Positions 33,619 through 46,227 of a stretch of DNA of 64,000 nt are shown here, piece by piece. Numbering within the stretch: position 1 is the stretch's first letter; each line of letters begins with the position of its first letter. The notes under the pieces were generated by a model, which was given only the letters and a program-made list of their open reading frames with translations, ran no database searches and was not told the DNA's origin. Both the position numbers and the translations under genes were made by a program. Source of the stretch: Eretmocerus hayati (lineage: Eukaryota > Arthropoda > Insecta > Hymenoptera > Aphelinidae); NCBI GenBank assembly GCA_029851415.1, contig CM056741.1, positions 86,752,282-86,816,281 on the forward strand. The letters are read 5' to 3'.

Positions 33619-34033
33619 AAATTTTCCAAAAATTTCCCAAGGAGGCGGGAAATGCTTCGAAGACTCCGGACTTGTTTTAGTGCCTTTCAAATGAGTTCAA
33701 AATGGTACATGCAAAATTTCAAGGAGATATATTCATCCACCTCGGAGACCAAGCGAGATGAACACGAAAATTTTAAGAATCTCAAATTTCTTTTTTCACC
33801 TGAAAAGTCGATTATGACATGGTTCCCCCAATTTTAGAGAGAAACAAAGTTCATATTCGTATTCAGCACCCTCGAAAACATATAGTAAGATCTTTTCTAG
33901 CGAGTAGGTCGTCCGTGGTCACTCAACTGTAATTTTGGGTCACTTTCCGCTTGCCTATAAAGATATGTACTCATAGTTCTAAGCATATGTTCTGCTAATG
34001 CGACGGGGACATCGCAAAAGTAAGTGGGGGAGG
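33619..34033 (+). mobile_element. 3' internal remnant of another LTR element with polypurine tract
   Basis: No coding domain is seen, but the segment ends in GTGGGGGAGGA followed by TGTGAC, the same polypurine-LTR junction as in the two Gypsy elements. It is joined to the truncated LTR at a TATAAAA word. Confidence 0.5.
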
Positions 34034-34474
34034 ATGTGACGTTACACATTTTTCACAGTGATTTCTCGTCTTCTTTCATTCTGGCAAAACTTTTTCTCAA
34101 AACAAACGAAATTCAGCCGAGGTCAAGATAGGTCTAGACACACGTATTTGGACCGAGATTCAACGATCTCGGTAGATCCTCCGATCAGATAGCGCGCTTC
34201 GTTCCTCGAGACTCTGTACATAACCAAAACTTTGTAAAAATTAGAAGACAGTGATATTATGAATGTATTCAAGAGTGTTATGAGTATAAGCAATATGAGA
34301 ATATCATATCACAAAATATCTCTTACAGGGTCTGCTTAAATAATATGCGTCTCGGATACTACATTTCATTCCACAGCCATACCATTTGTAAGAAAAATCG
34401 AATAAATATGATTGTGTTCTTGAAATAGTTAAGTTCATTCCACTGACCCAACCGTTGAATTATAATGAATAACA
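34034..34474 (+). repeat. LTR of the third element
   Basis: It begins TGTGACGTTACACA after the polypurine tract and has AATAAA at 34401-34406. The right end at ACA (34472-34474) is a guess from TGT...ACA symmetry. Confidence 0.45.
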
Positions 34475-34830
34475 ATATCTTATGAATGATTTGGTAAAAA
34501 TGGCTCTTCTCTCTTACAAACTTATATATTTTTTATTTTATTTCCAAGACAATATACGGGCTTATTAGCCTTTTGCAACAATAACATAAGAATATAGTGG
34601 TGTGATCTCAATACATGACATCAGCATATCCAAATAAATACAAGGGAAAATCACAAAATTAATAGATTTTTCTTGTTTGCATCAATAATAGCTGTATAAT
34701 TCCATCCTATTTTGCTTTCTCTGAAGAGAAAGCTTTGTTTTCGGCACAGCAAATTTTTGATTAATTTTTCCAATAAACTCAACATTTTCTTCAACAAAAT
34801 TCCTCCTATCACAAAAATGCTCCAACCATC
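34475..34830. other. no gene recognised
   Basis: AT-rich. The end resembles the sequence near 14090-14150 (GCAAATTTT, TCAACA..), a minor dispersed repeat. Confidence 0.35.
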
Positions 34831-36120
34831 TTGTTCCTCTCGCCAAAATCTAACGATTGTAAGTGACACTTTCTCTTTTGAAAACCTTCAAAACCTCCCA
34901 GGGACTCATCTCTCCGTCCCTTTGCATGTGTCTGTGTGTGTATGTATGTTGTTTGTTTTCCGCCACGCTTTCTCTCCTACACTCCACTCTATCGATTTTT
35001 GACTTTCTACAAGTTGTAGAGAATCACTCAGAGATGAGTCCAGTGATTTGGCTGCTCTCCTCTCCCAATTGAATTTGATTTAGACGTGTTTTGAGGTGAA
35101 TTGGCTAAAATTGTCTACTTTTATAGTAAAATATCTCTTTCTAACTTGTTCTTACGGCAATTTGGGTTACCTAGGCTATGGTTTTTTGGCTTGATCCATC
35201 GATTGGTTAATACCGAAATTCCATTTAATCTCCACAAACCTTAATTCTTAGAAAGGACGAAAATTCTCAAGGGAAATTTCATTTTGAGCATATCGAAACC
35301 AATTGTATCAAAATTCCGTCTGGACCAAATTACAGACATTCCTCAAAAAACCTCAGTTTAGATAGCCCGAATCGCCCTCACTAGCTTCCTCGAAAAAATA
35401 ACTCAAAATATACAAGAATATTTTTTTCAATATTCATACTTTTCTCATATCTTCCCCTCAAACCGACCCATTCAAATTCTGATAAACTAAGCTGATACTT
35501 TTTCGTCATCCCAAATCGATTGTTTGATACCGAATTTTTTCAAAATTTGTTCTAGTACAGTTGAAATCACATTTATTCTCGAAAAATCCAAATTTTCTTA
35601 AGATCCTCCATTCCTATCATCATTACACCAACTATATCAAAATTTCGTCTTAACCAGACGATATATCTTGCACAGAAGACACAAGTGTAGGTCATCTGAA
35701 TTCCCCTAAAAAGGAATCTTGTAAGAATAGCTCAAAATATGAGGAAAAAATTTTATCCAAAGTCCATTTTTTGCTCGTATTTCCCTCTATAACTACTCAA
35801 TTCACCTTTTAATGAACTAGGGAGATACTTTTACAGCATCCTACATCAATTGGTTGAAACCAAATTTGATTCAACTACGTTTAAGTCTGATTCAAATCCG
35901 ATTTTTACTCCAAGAATCGAAATTTCCTCCAAGAACTCCATTTTCATCATCTATAAACCAACTGTATCAAAATTCCGCCTCAACCAAACGATCGTTTTCA
36001 CTTGTAAAACTACAGTCTTGATCATCTTAATCACCCTAAAAGTGTTTCTCGAGAAAATAAAACAAGACATACAATCGAAATTTGATCTAAAATCAATTTT
36101 TTCCTTATATCTACTTCTGA
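34831..36120. repeat. ~320-bp diverged tandem repeat
   Basis: The block GGTTnAnACCnAAnTT recurs at about 35208, 35525 and 35855. It is each time followed by a TCC(A)AGAA-type stretch, ATCAAAATTnCGnCTnnACCA and AnCTCAAAATAT, giving a period of roughly 320-330 bp. A single diverged copy lies at 18880-19480 on the other side of the Gypsy element. Confidence 0.55.
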
Positions 36121-36371
36121 GTATGAGTTGCGTCTGAAATGAATTGGACCACAGGGGAAATGAAACTATTTTGTGGGAATTTCAATCATGATTCCGGAAT
36201 TTGATCAGTTCTCCAAATTTTTCATCAATCCAAGTGAACCTCTGAGACTATTCCGCTGAGAGAAAGCACTCTGCTAATCTCTTTCAGCAGCGTATTTTGC
36301 TTTGAATCCAACGTAATTCTGTAAGTTTGAAACTTCTTCTGTTAACTCATTTCAAGATCTTATTAGTCTGG

Positions 36372-38740
36372 CTATAGGTGAATTAAAGAAGTAGTCCCTC
36401 TAATACACATTTCCAACAGAAGGTCTGAAATTCCTAGGGAGTCACATTTAATCTTTCCTGACAGTGAGGAATGAATGAAATTTACATCGTTCACATCATG
36501 CAAAGACTTTATAGTTAGAACATTGAAAAATTTTGAAATTCGTTCTAAGTCATGATCTTGATAATTCATTCTGAAATTAGTTTTGTACGATGGTAATCTC
36601 AAGAAATGCCTTTGAACAGATTCAATTCTATTTTTATGAGTCTTTGTATACAGAGACCATATAATTGATCCATAAGTCAAAACTGGTGTAAGTATACTTC
36701 TGAACCATAGACATAGAAAGATACCTTCTTATGTCTATGTTCTGAACAGTGTGAGTAAGGTATCAGGATTTCTGAATTTTTTCGTATTCTTGTACAGGAA
36801 GCCGAATAGTTTAGAACCTCCAGAAGTAACATGATCAATATGCTCAGGAGATTGGAGCTTGGGGTCCATGATGACACCCAAGTCTTTCACTAAATCAATC
36901 TTTTCTGCCAGACTCTCATTTATTGAGTAATTATAGCTAAAATGATATTTGTTCCTAGTGAAAGTTATACTCTTACACTTTCCAATATTTGACTGTAAGC
37001 CATTATTTACTGCCCAAGCAAATATGGAGTCTAGATCTAGTTGGAGTCTTGTAAAATCAATGTAGCTATCAATTTCACAGAAAATCTTTACGTCATCAAC
37101 ATAGAATGAGGAGTTGAAATATCCTATAACTTCTGATAGATTATCAATAAATATTGCAAATGATATAGGACTCAAGTGTGACCCTTGGGGTACACCTGAT
37201 GGAACCTTAAAAGGACGTGACAAATACCCTTCTACCTTAACCTGTTGATATCTGTCTTTCAAATATGATTTTATCCACTCAAGAAATTTCCCTCATATAC
37301 AAATCTTGAAAAGTTTTTCTATGAGTATGCTATGATTAACCTGATCAAATGCTTTGGGAAAATCAAGAAATATTACATCACATTGAGTCGATTGTTCAAA
37401 ACTATTATGGATGGAATTATTTGAATTCGATAGATTGGTCATAGTACTTTTGCCCTTCATGCAGCCATGCTGCTGTGCGATAATTTTATACGTGACTGCA
37501 TCAGACAGTTCCACAGCCATCAATTGATCGAAGATTTTTGCAATCGAACTGGGAATAGAAATAGGTCTATGGCGTTGGGGATGGTGTTATGATCATTATT
37601 GAATACGGGAGTAACATTTGAAGTTTCCCACTTCAATGGAAAGTACGATTCGTCGATAAACTGTTTGAATAATAAAAGAAGAGGACAGGTAAAAGCCTGA
37701 CTGCAGCGCTTGAGCAGAAGCGGAGGGATTCCATCTGGACCAGCTGAACTTCTATCAGGAAGGATCCTTAGAGCTGTAAGGATTTCATTTTCAGAAATTT
37801 CTCTATCGATTTGCAATGGATCCGATTCTAAAAAAATTAGGATCATTATATTCTTCAGAGTATGTAGATTTGAAATATTCAGCAAACAAATTAGTTATAT
37901 CGTTGCCATCATTTGCTTGTCTAGTGTTCCAATATAGGTAATTAGGGATATCATTAGATTTTCTGTCTAAAAGCATCTGAAATCATTCTAGGATTGCTAA
38001 TCAATTCACTATCACAATTAGTATGATTGATATAATGTAAACTAGGGGTATTAACCCACTTTAATTTGGAATATCGAAATCACCGAAAATGCAAAACTTA
38101 CAGTCCTCATAATCATTCAATAAATTGGTAACCGATGGAGAAAAACATTCATAGTAATTGGATGGAGAACTTGGTGGAATGTAAACACCTCTAATGATGA
38201 GTTTAACACTGCCGATCAAAATCCGTATATATAGTTGCTCAACTGTAGCGGAATCCATAAGGAAGACATGAGATCTTATTGACTTTTTTACTGCGATGAC
38301 TATCCCACCTCCAAACCTTGTGTCAGATAAGCTGCTATATCTATCTCTTCTGGAAATATTGTACTGATTCAGGCCAAGTTCACTATCTGAGATTCTAGGA
38401 TGGAGCCATGATTCTACAAAGATGATCACTTCTGGTTTGACAGACAATTGATGGATGTTACTGCGAAGCAAGTCTAACTTGGTCCGGATTATATGATTCC
38501 AATATTCTCTCAAGACTCCTTCTCTCTCACAACTCCGAAGAATCAGAGGAAATATTTCAACGCAAATTTCAGAAAATATTCGAAACAAAATCTTGCCATT
38601 ATAATAAGAAAAAATCGATAACAGCGTTCAAAAATTGAAATTCTGTCAATTCGAAGGGAGAATACACATCGTTGCAGCAGACTGCTTTGGTGGGAATGAG
38701 ACGATTCAACGATGTATGCTCTCCAGAGACAAGCCAAACG
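36372..38740 (-). pseudogene. LINE C, decayed endonuclease-RT non-LTR retrotransposon
   Basis: Read from high to low coordinates. 38588-38061 is an AP-endonuclease domain (VESWLHPRISDSELGLNQYN, RFGGGIVIAV, YIPPSSPSNY, GDFDIPN). 37885-37293 is the RT N-terminal part (SSAGPDGIPPLLLKRC, then IFLDFPKAFDQVNHS). 37262-36735 has GVPQGSHLSPISF, FYVDD and a KCKSITFTR segment. 36680-36372 is the C-terminal region. Stops and frameshifts separate the pieces. The order and motifs fit Jockey-superfamily LINEs, a different lineage from LINEs A and B. A 15-bp snap-back inverted duplication lies at 36706-36741. The 3' end is not defined. Confidence 0.75.
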
Positions 38741-39977
38741 TTAGAATCATGCAGTCATGAGGTGTGAGTATAACACATTTCACTGTATTTAAATGCCATT
38801 CAATGGCGCTACATACTCTCTTCTACCCATACAATACCTCAAGACTTTGACTCAGAGGGGGAGGGATCACCACTTTGATCGCACGATGATGCGCACAGAT
38901 AATACTTTGTTTATTGAGTGAGAGGGGGGGGGCGATAACTCCACTATCTTGACTGAGCCAGTCGCGTGGTAGAAGGGGGTGATATAGCTTACATCTCGCC
39001 GAAGCGCTACTGAGACTACTCACAATCTCTACCGAATTCTCTTTTGAAACTGCGTGGAGTCTATCTATGCATCACATTCAGGAACCCTGCACCTAAATTG
39101 AGTTATTGAGGAGATTCCATGATCCTGACGAGATTTGGGACGTAGTCGTCGTACTCCGATATGAAATTCCTCGTCTCTCATGCCGTAGTTGAGACTCAAA
39201 TTGAGGCCGTGATGGGATCTCACGTGGAACGCGGATCGACTTGAGGCAATGGGTTCTCCAACAATTGAAACGGAGGAAGTCAGAGATGTCTCAGAATTCC
39301 TTCAGGAATAACCACCTGATACGATCTATCACAACAAACGTCTTTATCTTTCATGAGACTCGGCTTAGGCTGCAAGGCCATGCTCCGTGAGAATCAGACC
39401 TGAGATATCTCGCGATTCACTAATCTCTCCTCAAGAGCAAGAGACGTTGATCTTCACAGATCATACCAGAATTCCATTCCTGGGGCGATTCTGAGTCGTC
39501 TGCGACCAACCCCGTCTCGATTAACAAGCAAACCATTGCGTGGACTAAAGATGATCTGTATTTCCGCTGCGCAACTCTTAGGATGCATGACCTCGACTCG
39601 TAGGAGAATTGGTATAAGAACGGTCGAGTCTACAGAATCAACCCTCAAGTACACTCAATGGACAGATTATCTGCACAAATCTCAAAAAGCTTTTTGTCCC
39701 TGGGCCATTGTTTTAATATCGATCAGACCGTTCTTAGCGCATTGATGATCGCAACCTCACCATCAACATTATAGAATTGGAATCTAGCATAAAAGTTTTG
39801 ACTAGCAGTTGTGGGACGAAAAAGTTTTTTCAAATTTGTGCAGATATCATGTCCGGTGAGTAAACAATGCGCAGTCGCCATCGGATTTACTATCGAAGGT
39901 CCGATGGGTGTCCATTTTCATCACAACGAGGAATTTCGCATCCCAAACAAGTTATCAGAGAAATCCCAATTTTCCAG
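38741..39977. other. no gene recognised
   Basis: Short ORFs only. ATGTCCGGTGAGTAA at 39849 looks like a start codon followed by a splice donor, but I cannot connect it convincingly to anything. Confidence 0.3.
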
Positions 39978-40125
39978 GAGGACAACGAGGATTTGTATTC
40001 CGTTCTTGATGTCAATGTGATTATGTCCATCCACGATCCATTTTTGCCCTCCGTGGCATCGTTGGCTGATGACCAAGTTGTTTCATCATCGAGACGAGTA
40101 TATTTTGTGAGGAAGAAGGACAGAG
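39978..40125 (+). other. possible coding exon, unknown product
   Basis: An open stretch between CAATTTTCCAG and AGAG|GTATG. It encodes a host-like peptide (EDNEDLYSVLDVNVIMSIHD ... SRRVYFVRKKDRG). It converges on the peroxiredoxin exon. I do not recognise it. Confidence 0.25.
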
Positions 40126-40282
40126 GTATGAAATAAACTGGAGGGAATGCAGGATAAAATACCATTATTTCAAATACAAGAATGACGATCAAGTCAAAAT
40201 TGATAGTTTTTTTCAGTAACCTGACCGTTATAGATCAGGATCATGATCAATAGGGCATTAACCTGATATTGTTGGCCATCAT

Positions 40283-40427
40283 TCAAGAATCTTTGAAATA
40301 ATCTTTCGCCCCAACTGGATCTGCTTTCATTGTCTTCTTACCCGGTTTCCAGCCAGCGGGACATACCTCGCCGTGTTCGTCGGTGAACTGGAATGCTTGC
40401 ACTAATCTCAGTGTTTCATCAACAGAT
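40283..40427 (-). CDS. last exon of a typical 2-Cys peroxiredoxin
   Basis: After the acceptor TTCTTTTCCAG the exon encodes [20 protein letters not shown] followed by [14 protein letters not shown] and a YFKDS C-terminus with TGA at 40285-40283. VCP holds the resolving cysteine and the C-terminal YF is the motif of eukaryotic typical 2-Cys peroxiredoxins (PRDX1/2/4 type), which reduce peroxides using thioredoxin. The intron phase (last base of the Arg before SVDE) fits the family's GRSVDET sequence. Upstream exons should lie at higher coordinates on this strand but none is found before 64000. Either the preceding intron holds the whole 22 kb palindrome or this exon is orphaned. The frame is intact. 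Confidence 0.85.
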
Positions 40428-40604
40428 CTGGAAAAGAAGTAATATGGAAGGATTGAGACTCAGACGATAATTGAAGATTCTTCAATTGTCGATGGACGTA
40501 TGTTTTTGACGGACAATTAGATCATGGGACACCAGGCATCCTCAATTGCAATCTCAGTTTCTGAGCGCTATTTCTACAATGCTCATAAGATGAAGAGTTA
40601 AGGC

Positions 40605-41270
40605 GGCAGGAATACGATTCGGGTGAGAAATTCATGAATGGGGTAAATCACTCCAACTCTCCAAGCCTTCTCAGACGCGAAGACATGTACTCCTGGAGCG
40701 TCGCAGAATGCTTGTGGGGACTCAACTCTGCCGGATAATCCGCTTCACTCGAATTCATGAGCTATCAAGATGAAACAAATTGGATTTTCTTCGTAATTGT
40801 CTAAGCTAGAAGATGTGCCTACCTGTTTTAACTTGAATGCGGGAAGGTGTGGGGGAAGGAGTTGAATGCAGAAGAAAAATAAATACGGATTATACCGAAA
40901 AATGAACTTGGGGTGTCCGAGGCATAAGTCCTACTGCCACCTCCAAAAAACTTGACAGACATTCATTGCGCGCATACCTGGAGTTTTAGCCCAACCCCGG
41001 GTCTAGGAACAGACCCGGGTTGAGGCTGAATTTTGGTCATGATCGAGTGCCAAACTGTAGGGATTCCACCGAAATCACGGTTTCGAGTTAGTTTGCGGTT
41101 CTGCTGCCATGTTGAGAATACTTGTGGTGTATTACGTCCTTGACTAACAAGATTTCATACGCAATCCCACGTCTAGGAATTGGTGCTGACAGCTTTGAAA
41201 TCTACTATTAGCTCGAACTGTCCCTTGAGCATTGCCAACATCGCTATATAACAGTTTCTAGGTAGAATTT
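40605..41270 (+). repeat. left terminal unit of the palindrome
   Basis: Inverted partner of 62216-62874. It starts near GGCAGGA; outside it the flanks are unrelated and no target duplication is clear. No ORF has a recognisable domain. Confidence 0.7.
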
Positions 41271-44200
41271 TGATATGCTGCCAAGTCGGAAACAGTTCAG
41301 TCATATTCTGGAGATGGTGAGCAGAACTTCGAGCCTAACCCCGATGCAAGGAATTGGTGCCAGGAATCTCTGGCTCGATTTCATACGAGTTCGGACGAAA
41401 TTCGATTGGAAATGCCTGATTCTAGATAAGAATCCGATATGCTGTCGACTTGCAAACTATTCCATCACATTTGGGATAAGTGAGCTAGATCTTAACATGA
41501 ACCTCGATTCTCAGGATCGGTGCCGAGAAATCTGAAATACATTTTGAGCGAAAATTGACACGAGTTCCGTCTAAATATGATAGACAATGTTGATTTCTAG
41601 ATGGGAATTCGATATGCTGCCAACTTGAAAACTATTCCATGACATCCTGGGATGAATGAGCTACATTTCAAGCTGGATATCCATCCTGGATATCGGTGCC
41701 AGGGGATCGCGCGTGCATTTCATGCAAAATTTGACACGACTTCGATTCATATAAGATTGGAGATGGTGGATTCTCAATGAGTTTTCCAGATGCTGCCAAC
41801 TTGGAAATTACTTCATGACATTCTGTGATGAGTGAGCTACATTTCATATTAGATCTCGGTTCCGGAATCTGGTGCCAAGAAATTTAAGACGCGATTGATG
41901 CAAAAACTGATACAACACCGATTTGAAAACGATCGAAAATCGTGGATTCTAAATGAGATTTCGATATGCTGCGGACTGAGAGACTATTTCATAACATTCT
42001 GTGATGGGTGAGTTACATTTTGAACTGGATCTCGATCCCGGAATTTGGTGCTATGAAATCTCACGTGTATGTTATGGGAAAATTGAGATGAGCTCAGTTC
42101 AAATTCGATTGGAGATACTCGATCCTACATAAGAATTCGATATGCTGTCAACTTGTTAACTATTCTGTTACATTCTGGAATGAGTAAGTTATATTTTGGA
42201 CTGGATCTCGATTCCGGGATGTGGTGCCAAGAAACCTTAGACGCGATTCATGCGAAATTTGATACGAGTACAGTCCAAATATGATTGAAAGTGGTGAATT
42301 CTAGATGTGATTTCAATATGCTGCTCACGTGGACACTACTCCATAACATTCCGTGATGAGTGAGCTACATTTCTAATTGGATCTCGACTCCGGCTTCTGG
42401 TGCCAAAGAATTTGAGACGCAATTCACGCAAAATGTGACACGACTTCGATTTACATATGATTGGAAATGGTGGATTCTAGATGAGATGTTGGAAGCTGCC
42501 AACTGAGAGATTATTTTATAATATTGTGTGATGAGTGAGCTACATCTCGAATCGGATCTCGATTACGGATTCTGGTGCCAAGAAATCCGAGACGCGATTC
42601 ATGCGAAATTTGACACGAGTACAGTCCAAATATGATTGAAAGTGGGGGATTCTAGATGTGATTCCGATATGCTGCTCACGTGGACACTACCTCATAACAT
42701 TCCGTGATGCACTCATGACGGAATGTTATGAGGTAGTGTCACATGCAGTGAGCTACATTTTGAATTGGATCTCGATTCCGGATTCTGGTGCCAAGGAGTT
42801 CGAGACGCGATTCATGCAAAATTTGACACGACTTCGATTCAAATATGATTGAAAATGGTGGATTCTGAATGAGATTCCGAATGCTGCCGACTAAGAGATT
42901 ATTTCATGATATCATGTGATGAGTGAACTGCATTTCGAAGTGGATCTCGATTCCGGAATCTGGTGCCGAGAAATTTGAGACGCGACATGCAGAATTTGAC
43001 ACGACTTCGATTCATATAAGATCGGAGATGATGGATTCTGGATGTGATTCCGATATATTACTAACGTAAACACTACTTCATAATATTCCGCGATGAGTGA
43101 GTTACATGTTGAATCGGATCTCGATTCATGGAAAATTTGCCACATCTACGATTTGGATATGATCGAGAATGGTGGATTCTAGATGAGATTTCGATATGCT
43201 GCCAACTTAGAAACGATTCCAACAACATTCTGTGATGAGTGAGCTACATTCTGAACTGGATCGCGGTCCCGGAATCTGGTGCCAAGAAATCTGAGACGCG
43301 GTTCATGCGAAAGTTGAAACGAGTACAATCCAAATAAGATTGAAAATGCTGGATTCTAGATGAGATTTTGATATGCTGGCAACTAGGAAAGTATGTCATA
43401 ACATTCTGTGATGAGTGAGCTACATTTTGAACTGGACCTAGATTCCAGAATTTGGTGCTAAACAAACTCCCATGTATGTTATGCGAAAATTGAGATGAGC
43501 TCAGTTGAAATTCGATTAGAAATACTCGATCCTACAAAAGAATTCGATATGCTGCCAACTTGTGAACTGTTCTGTGACATTTTGGGATGAGTCAGCTACA
43601 ATTTGAACTGGATCTTGATTCCGGAATCTGGTGCCAAGAAATCTGAGACGCGATTCATGCGAAATTTGGTACGAGTACAGTCCAAATATGATTGAAAAGG
43701 GTGGATTCTAGATGTGATTCTGATATGGTGCTAAAGTGGACTCTACTTAATAACATTCCGTGATCAGTGAGCTACATTTTGGATTGGATCTCGATTCCCG
43801 ATTCTAGTGCCAAGGAATTCAAGACGCGATTCATGCCAAATTCAACACGAGTCCGATTCAAATGTGATTGAATATGGTGGATTCTAGATGATATTCCGAT
43901 ATGCTGCCAACCTAGGGATTATTTCATAATATTGTGAGATAAGTGAGCTACATTTTGAACTGGATCTCGATTCCGGGAACTCGTGCCAAGAAATTTGAGA
44001 CGCGATTCATGCGAAATTTGACACGGTTTCGATTCATATAAGATTGGTGGATTCTAAATGAGTTTTTCATATGCTGCCAACTTAGAAACGATTTCATAAC
44101 ATTGTGTGATGAGAAAGCTACATTCTGAACTGGATCTTGGTTCCGGAAATCGGTGCCAAGCAATCTGAGACGCGGTTCATGCAAAACTTGACACGAGTAC

Positions 44201-44794
44201 AGTCCAAATATGATTGGAGAGGGTGGATTCTAAATGAGTTTTCCATATGCTACCAACTTAGAAACGATTTCATAACATTGTGTGATGAGAAAGCTACATT
44301 CTGAACTGGATCTCGATTCCGGGATTCGGTGCCAAGCAATCTGAGACGCGGTTCATGCAAAACTTGACACGAGTACAGTCCAAATATGATTGGAGAGGGT
44401 GGTTTCTGGATGAGATATCGATATGCTGCCAGCTCAGAAAACTATTCTATTCCATTCTGTGATAAGTGAGCTACATTTTGAACTGGATCTCGATTCCGAA
44501 ATTGAGTGCTAAAAAATCTCGCATGTATATCATGCAAAAATTGAGATGAGCTCAGTCCGAATCCAATCGAAGATACTCGATCCCACGTAAGAATTCGATA
44601 TGCTGCCAACTTGTGAACTATTCTATGACATTCTGGGGAGAATGAGCAACATTTTGAACTGGATCAGGATTCTGGAATCTGGTGCCAAGAAATCTGAATC
44701 GCGATTCATGCGAAATTTGACACGAGTTCAGTCCAAATTAGATTGAGAATGGTGGATTCTTGATGTGATTCCGATATACTGCTAACGTAAACAC
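41271..44794 (+). repeat. ~175-bp tandem array, left arm (outer part)
   Basis: GATATGCTGCC-type landmarks recur at about 41272, 41438, 41608, 41790, 41965, 42138, 42314, 42490, 42666, 42886 and 43055, mostly 166-182 apart. The 220-bp gap after 42666 is caused by a snap-back insertion. Monomers are diverged from each other. ORFs inside are not genes. Confidence 0.8.
42683..42740. repeat. perfect 23-bp snap-back inverted repeat
   Basis: The 23 bases at 42683-42705 recur in exact reverse complement at 42718-42740 around a 12-base loop, inside one monomer. Other monomers lack it, so it arose by a local inverted duplication. Confidence 0.85.
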
Positions 44795-46226
44795 TGTTTA
44801 TGTAGCACCGATCAAGCAATGTTTCGCGACAGCACACATACATGCACCTACACAATAGCGCAGACCCTCAACCGACAGTAGGGGAGAGCAGGGTATGTCG
44901 GGCATAGCTAATTAAAACCCGCTTGGCAACTACGATTTTTACTTTAATCGGATCTGCGAGTGGGCATTCGACAGAGAAATATCTCAGGAATGATGGGATA
45001 TTTTTTTTTAAATTTTTTCACTCGCACATTTTCATAGAAATGCTATTTTCTAAACCTTAATCGTTGGGGCACGATGGGTAATCGCGGGGTATAGCGGACA
45101 GTCGTGTAGGGTATGATGTACACTCACGATTTTTGAGTATAATAATAACACAACACATACAGAATTGTTGTCATTCGCATATTTGAACATTTTTCTACCT
45201 AATCTGATGCCTCAGGTGCATGTCATGCCGTGAAATGATGGTAAAACACGATTATTCAACAAAAAGATGTCACAGCTCGGATCTCACTCGCTCGCACACA
45301 CGAGTTTATTATGCGTTCTAGATGCATGGCACGATTCTGGTGGTCATATTATGTGGTACAGCTTCTAATCCACCACCCACAGCATTGATAGCACTCACTT
45401 TTCACTCACATCGATGTCAAGTTATCAATAATATCGATAAACAATCACATCCGTGGTGCAGCTGGAGCAGAATATCAACAACACGAGGCGACGCGGAGGT
45501 TAGGTTAGGTTGGGTGGCGCCACGCGGCTCGTGTGCTGTGGCTGTATGTTGGAACTGGCCAACCCGCCCCGCTTTTTGTGTCCATCATACCCCGTTCGAC
45601 TCACCTTCGTATTACTATTATTGCTCAAAAACTACTCATCGGATCACTTCGATTTAAATTGGAGATTAAAGCTAACGAACAAAGTTACCGATGAGAGATG
45701 GGTAGCCAAGTTTTTTCGATTAAATTGGCGTACGAACGGTAGAGTGCATACAGGCGTGACACGCGATATTTTACCTCGAATTTCGACGTACGATTTTGAA
45801 GGGTCAAAACATATTGAAATTCCTTGTAACTCTCCAGGGAAAAACTAGCTGATACACTGATGCGAATTCATGAACATTTGCATTTTTGAATATTTTTTTG
45901 TATTTTATAACTGGGGTGCCCAAATTCTCGAGCTGCCCACCATACCCCGCTCTCCCCTAGACGCTCAACCGACAGTAGATCCTCAACCGACAGTAGAACC
46001 TACTGCAGTGTATACATATGTATAGACATTCAGCCGCTTGGCTATAGGCCTCCTGCTCTGCTCCGGTTCAGTCAGTCTTCATGTGGATCGCGAACAAGCC
46101 GCACACTCTCCACCACCTCGAGCATGTATTCAGTTTGCTCAATATATCTGTTCGCTGACAATCATTAATTCGCATTCCTCCTGTCACGAGTAACCTGGAT
46201 CCCAAACCCCAACACCGGCGAAAACA
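44795..46226 (+). repeat. 5' LTR of the BEL element, split by a DNA element
   Basis: LTR parts are 44795-44880 and 45958-46226. It contains three copies of CTCAACCGACAGTAG against two in the 3' LTR; the first copy is hit by the insertion. Confidence 0.85.
44881..45957. mobile_element. 1.08 kb TA-flanked DNA element
   Basis: Terminal inverted repeats begin GGGGAGAGCAGGGTATG (left) and, on the other strand, GGGGAGAGCGGGGTATG (right), extending imperfectly to about 29 bp. TA lies on both sides (44879-44880, 45958-45959), and the uninterrupted 3' LTR shows a single TA. CGGGGTATA or CATACCCCG words recur inside (near 45086, 45588). It contains GGTTAGGTTAGG and short ORFs without a recognisable transposase. 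TA duplication fits Tc1/mariner-like mobilisation, but the family is not certain. Confidence 0.7.
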
Positions 46227-46227
46227 T

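Noticed and set aside
45322..45848. Two overlapping 111-112 residue ORFs
   Set aside because: They lie inside the TA-flanked DNA element and have no transposase or other domain; treated as chance.
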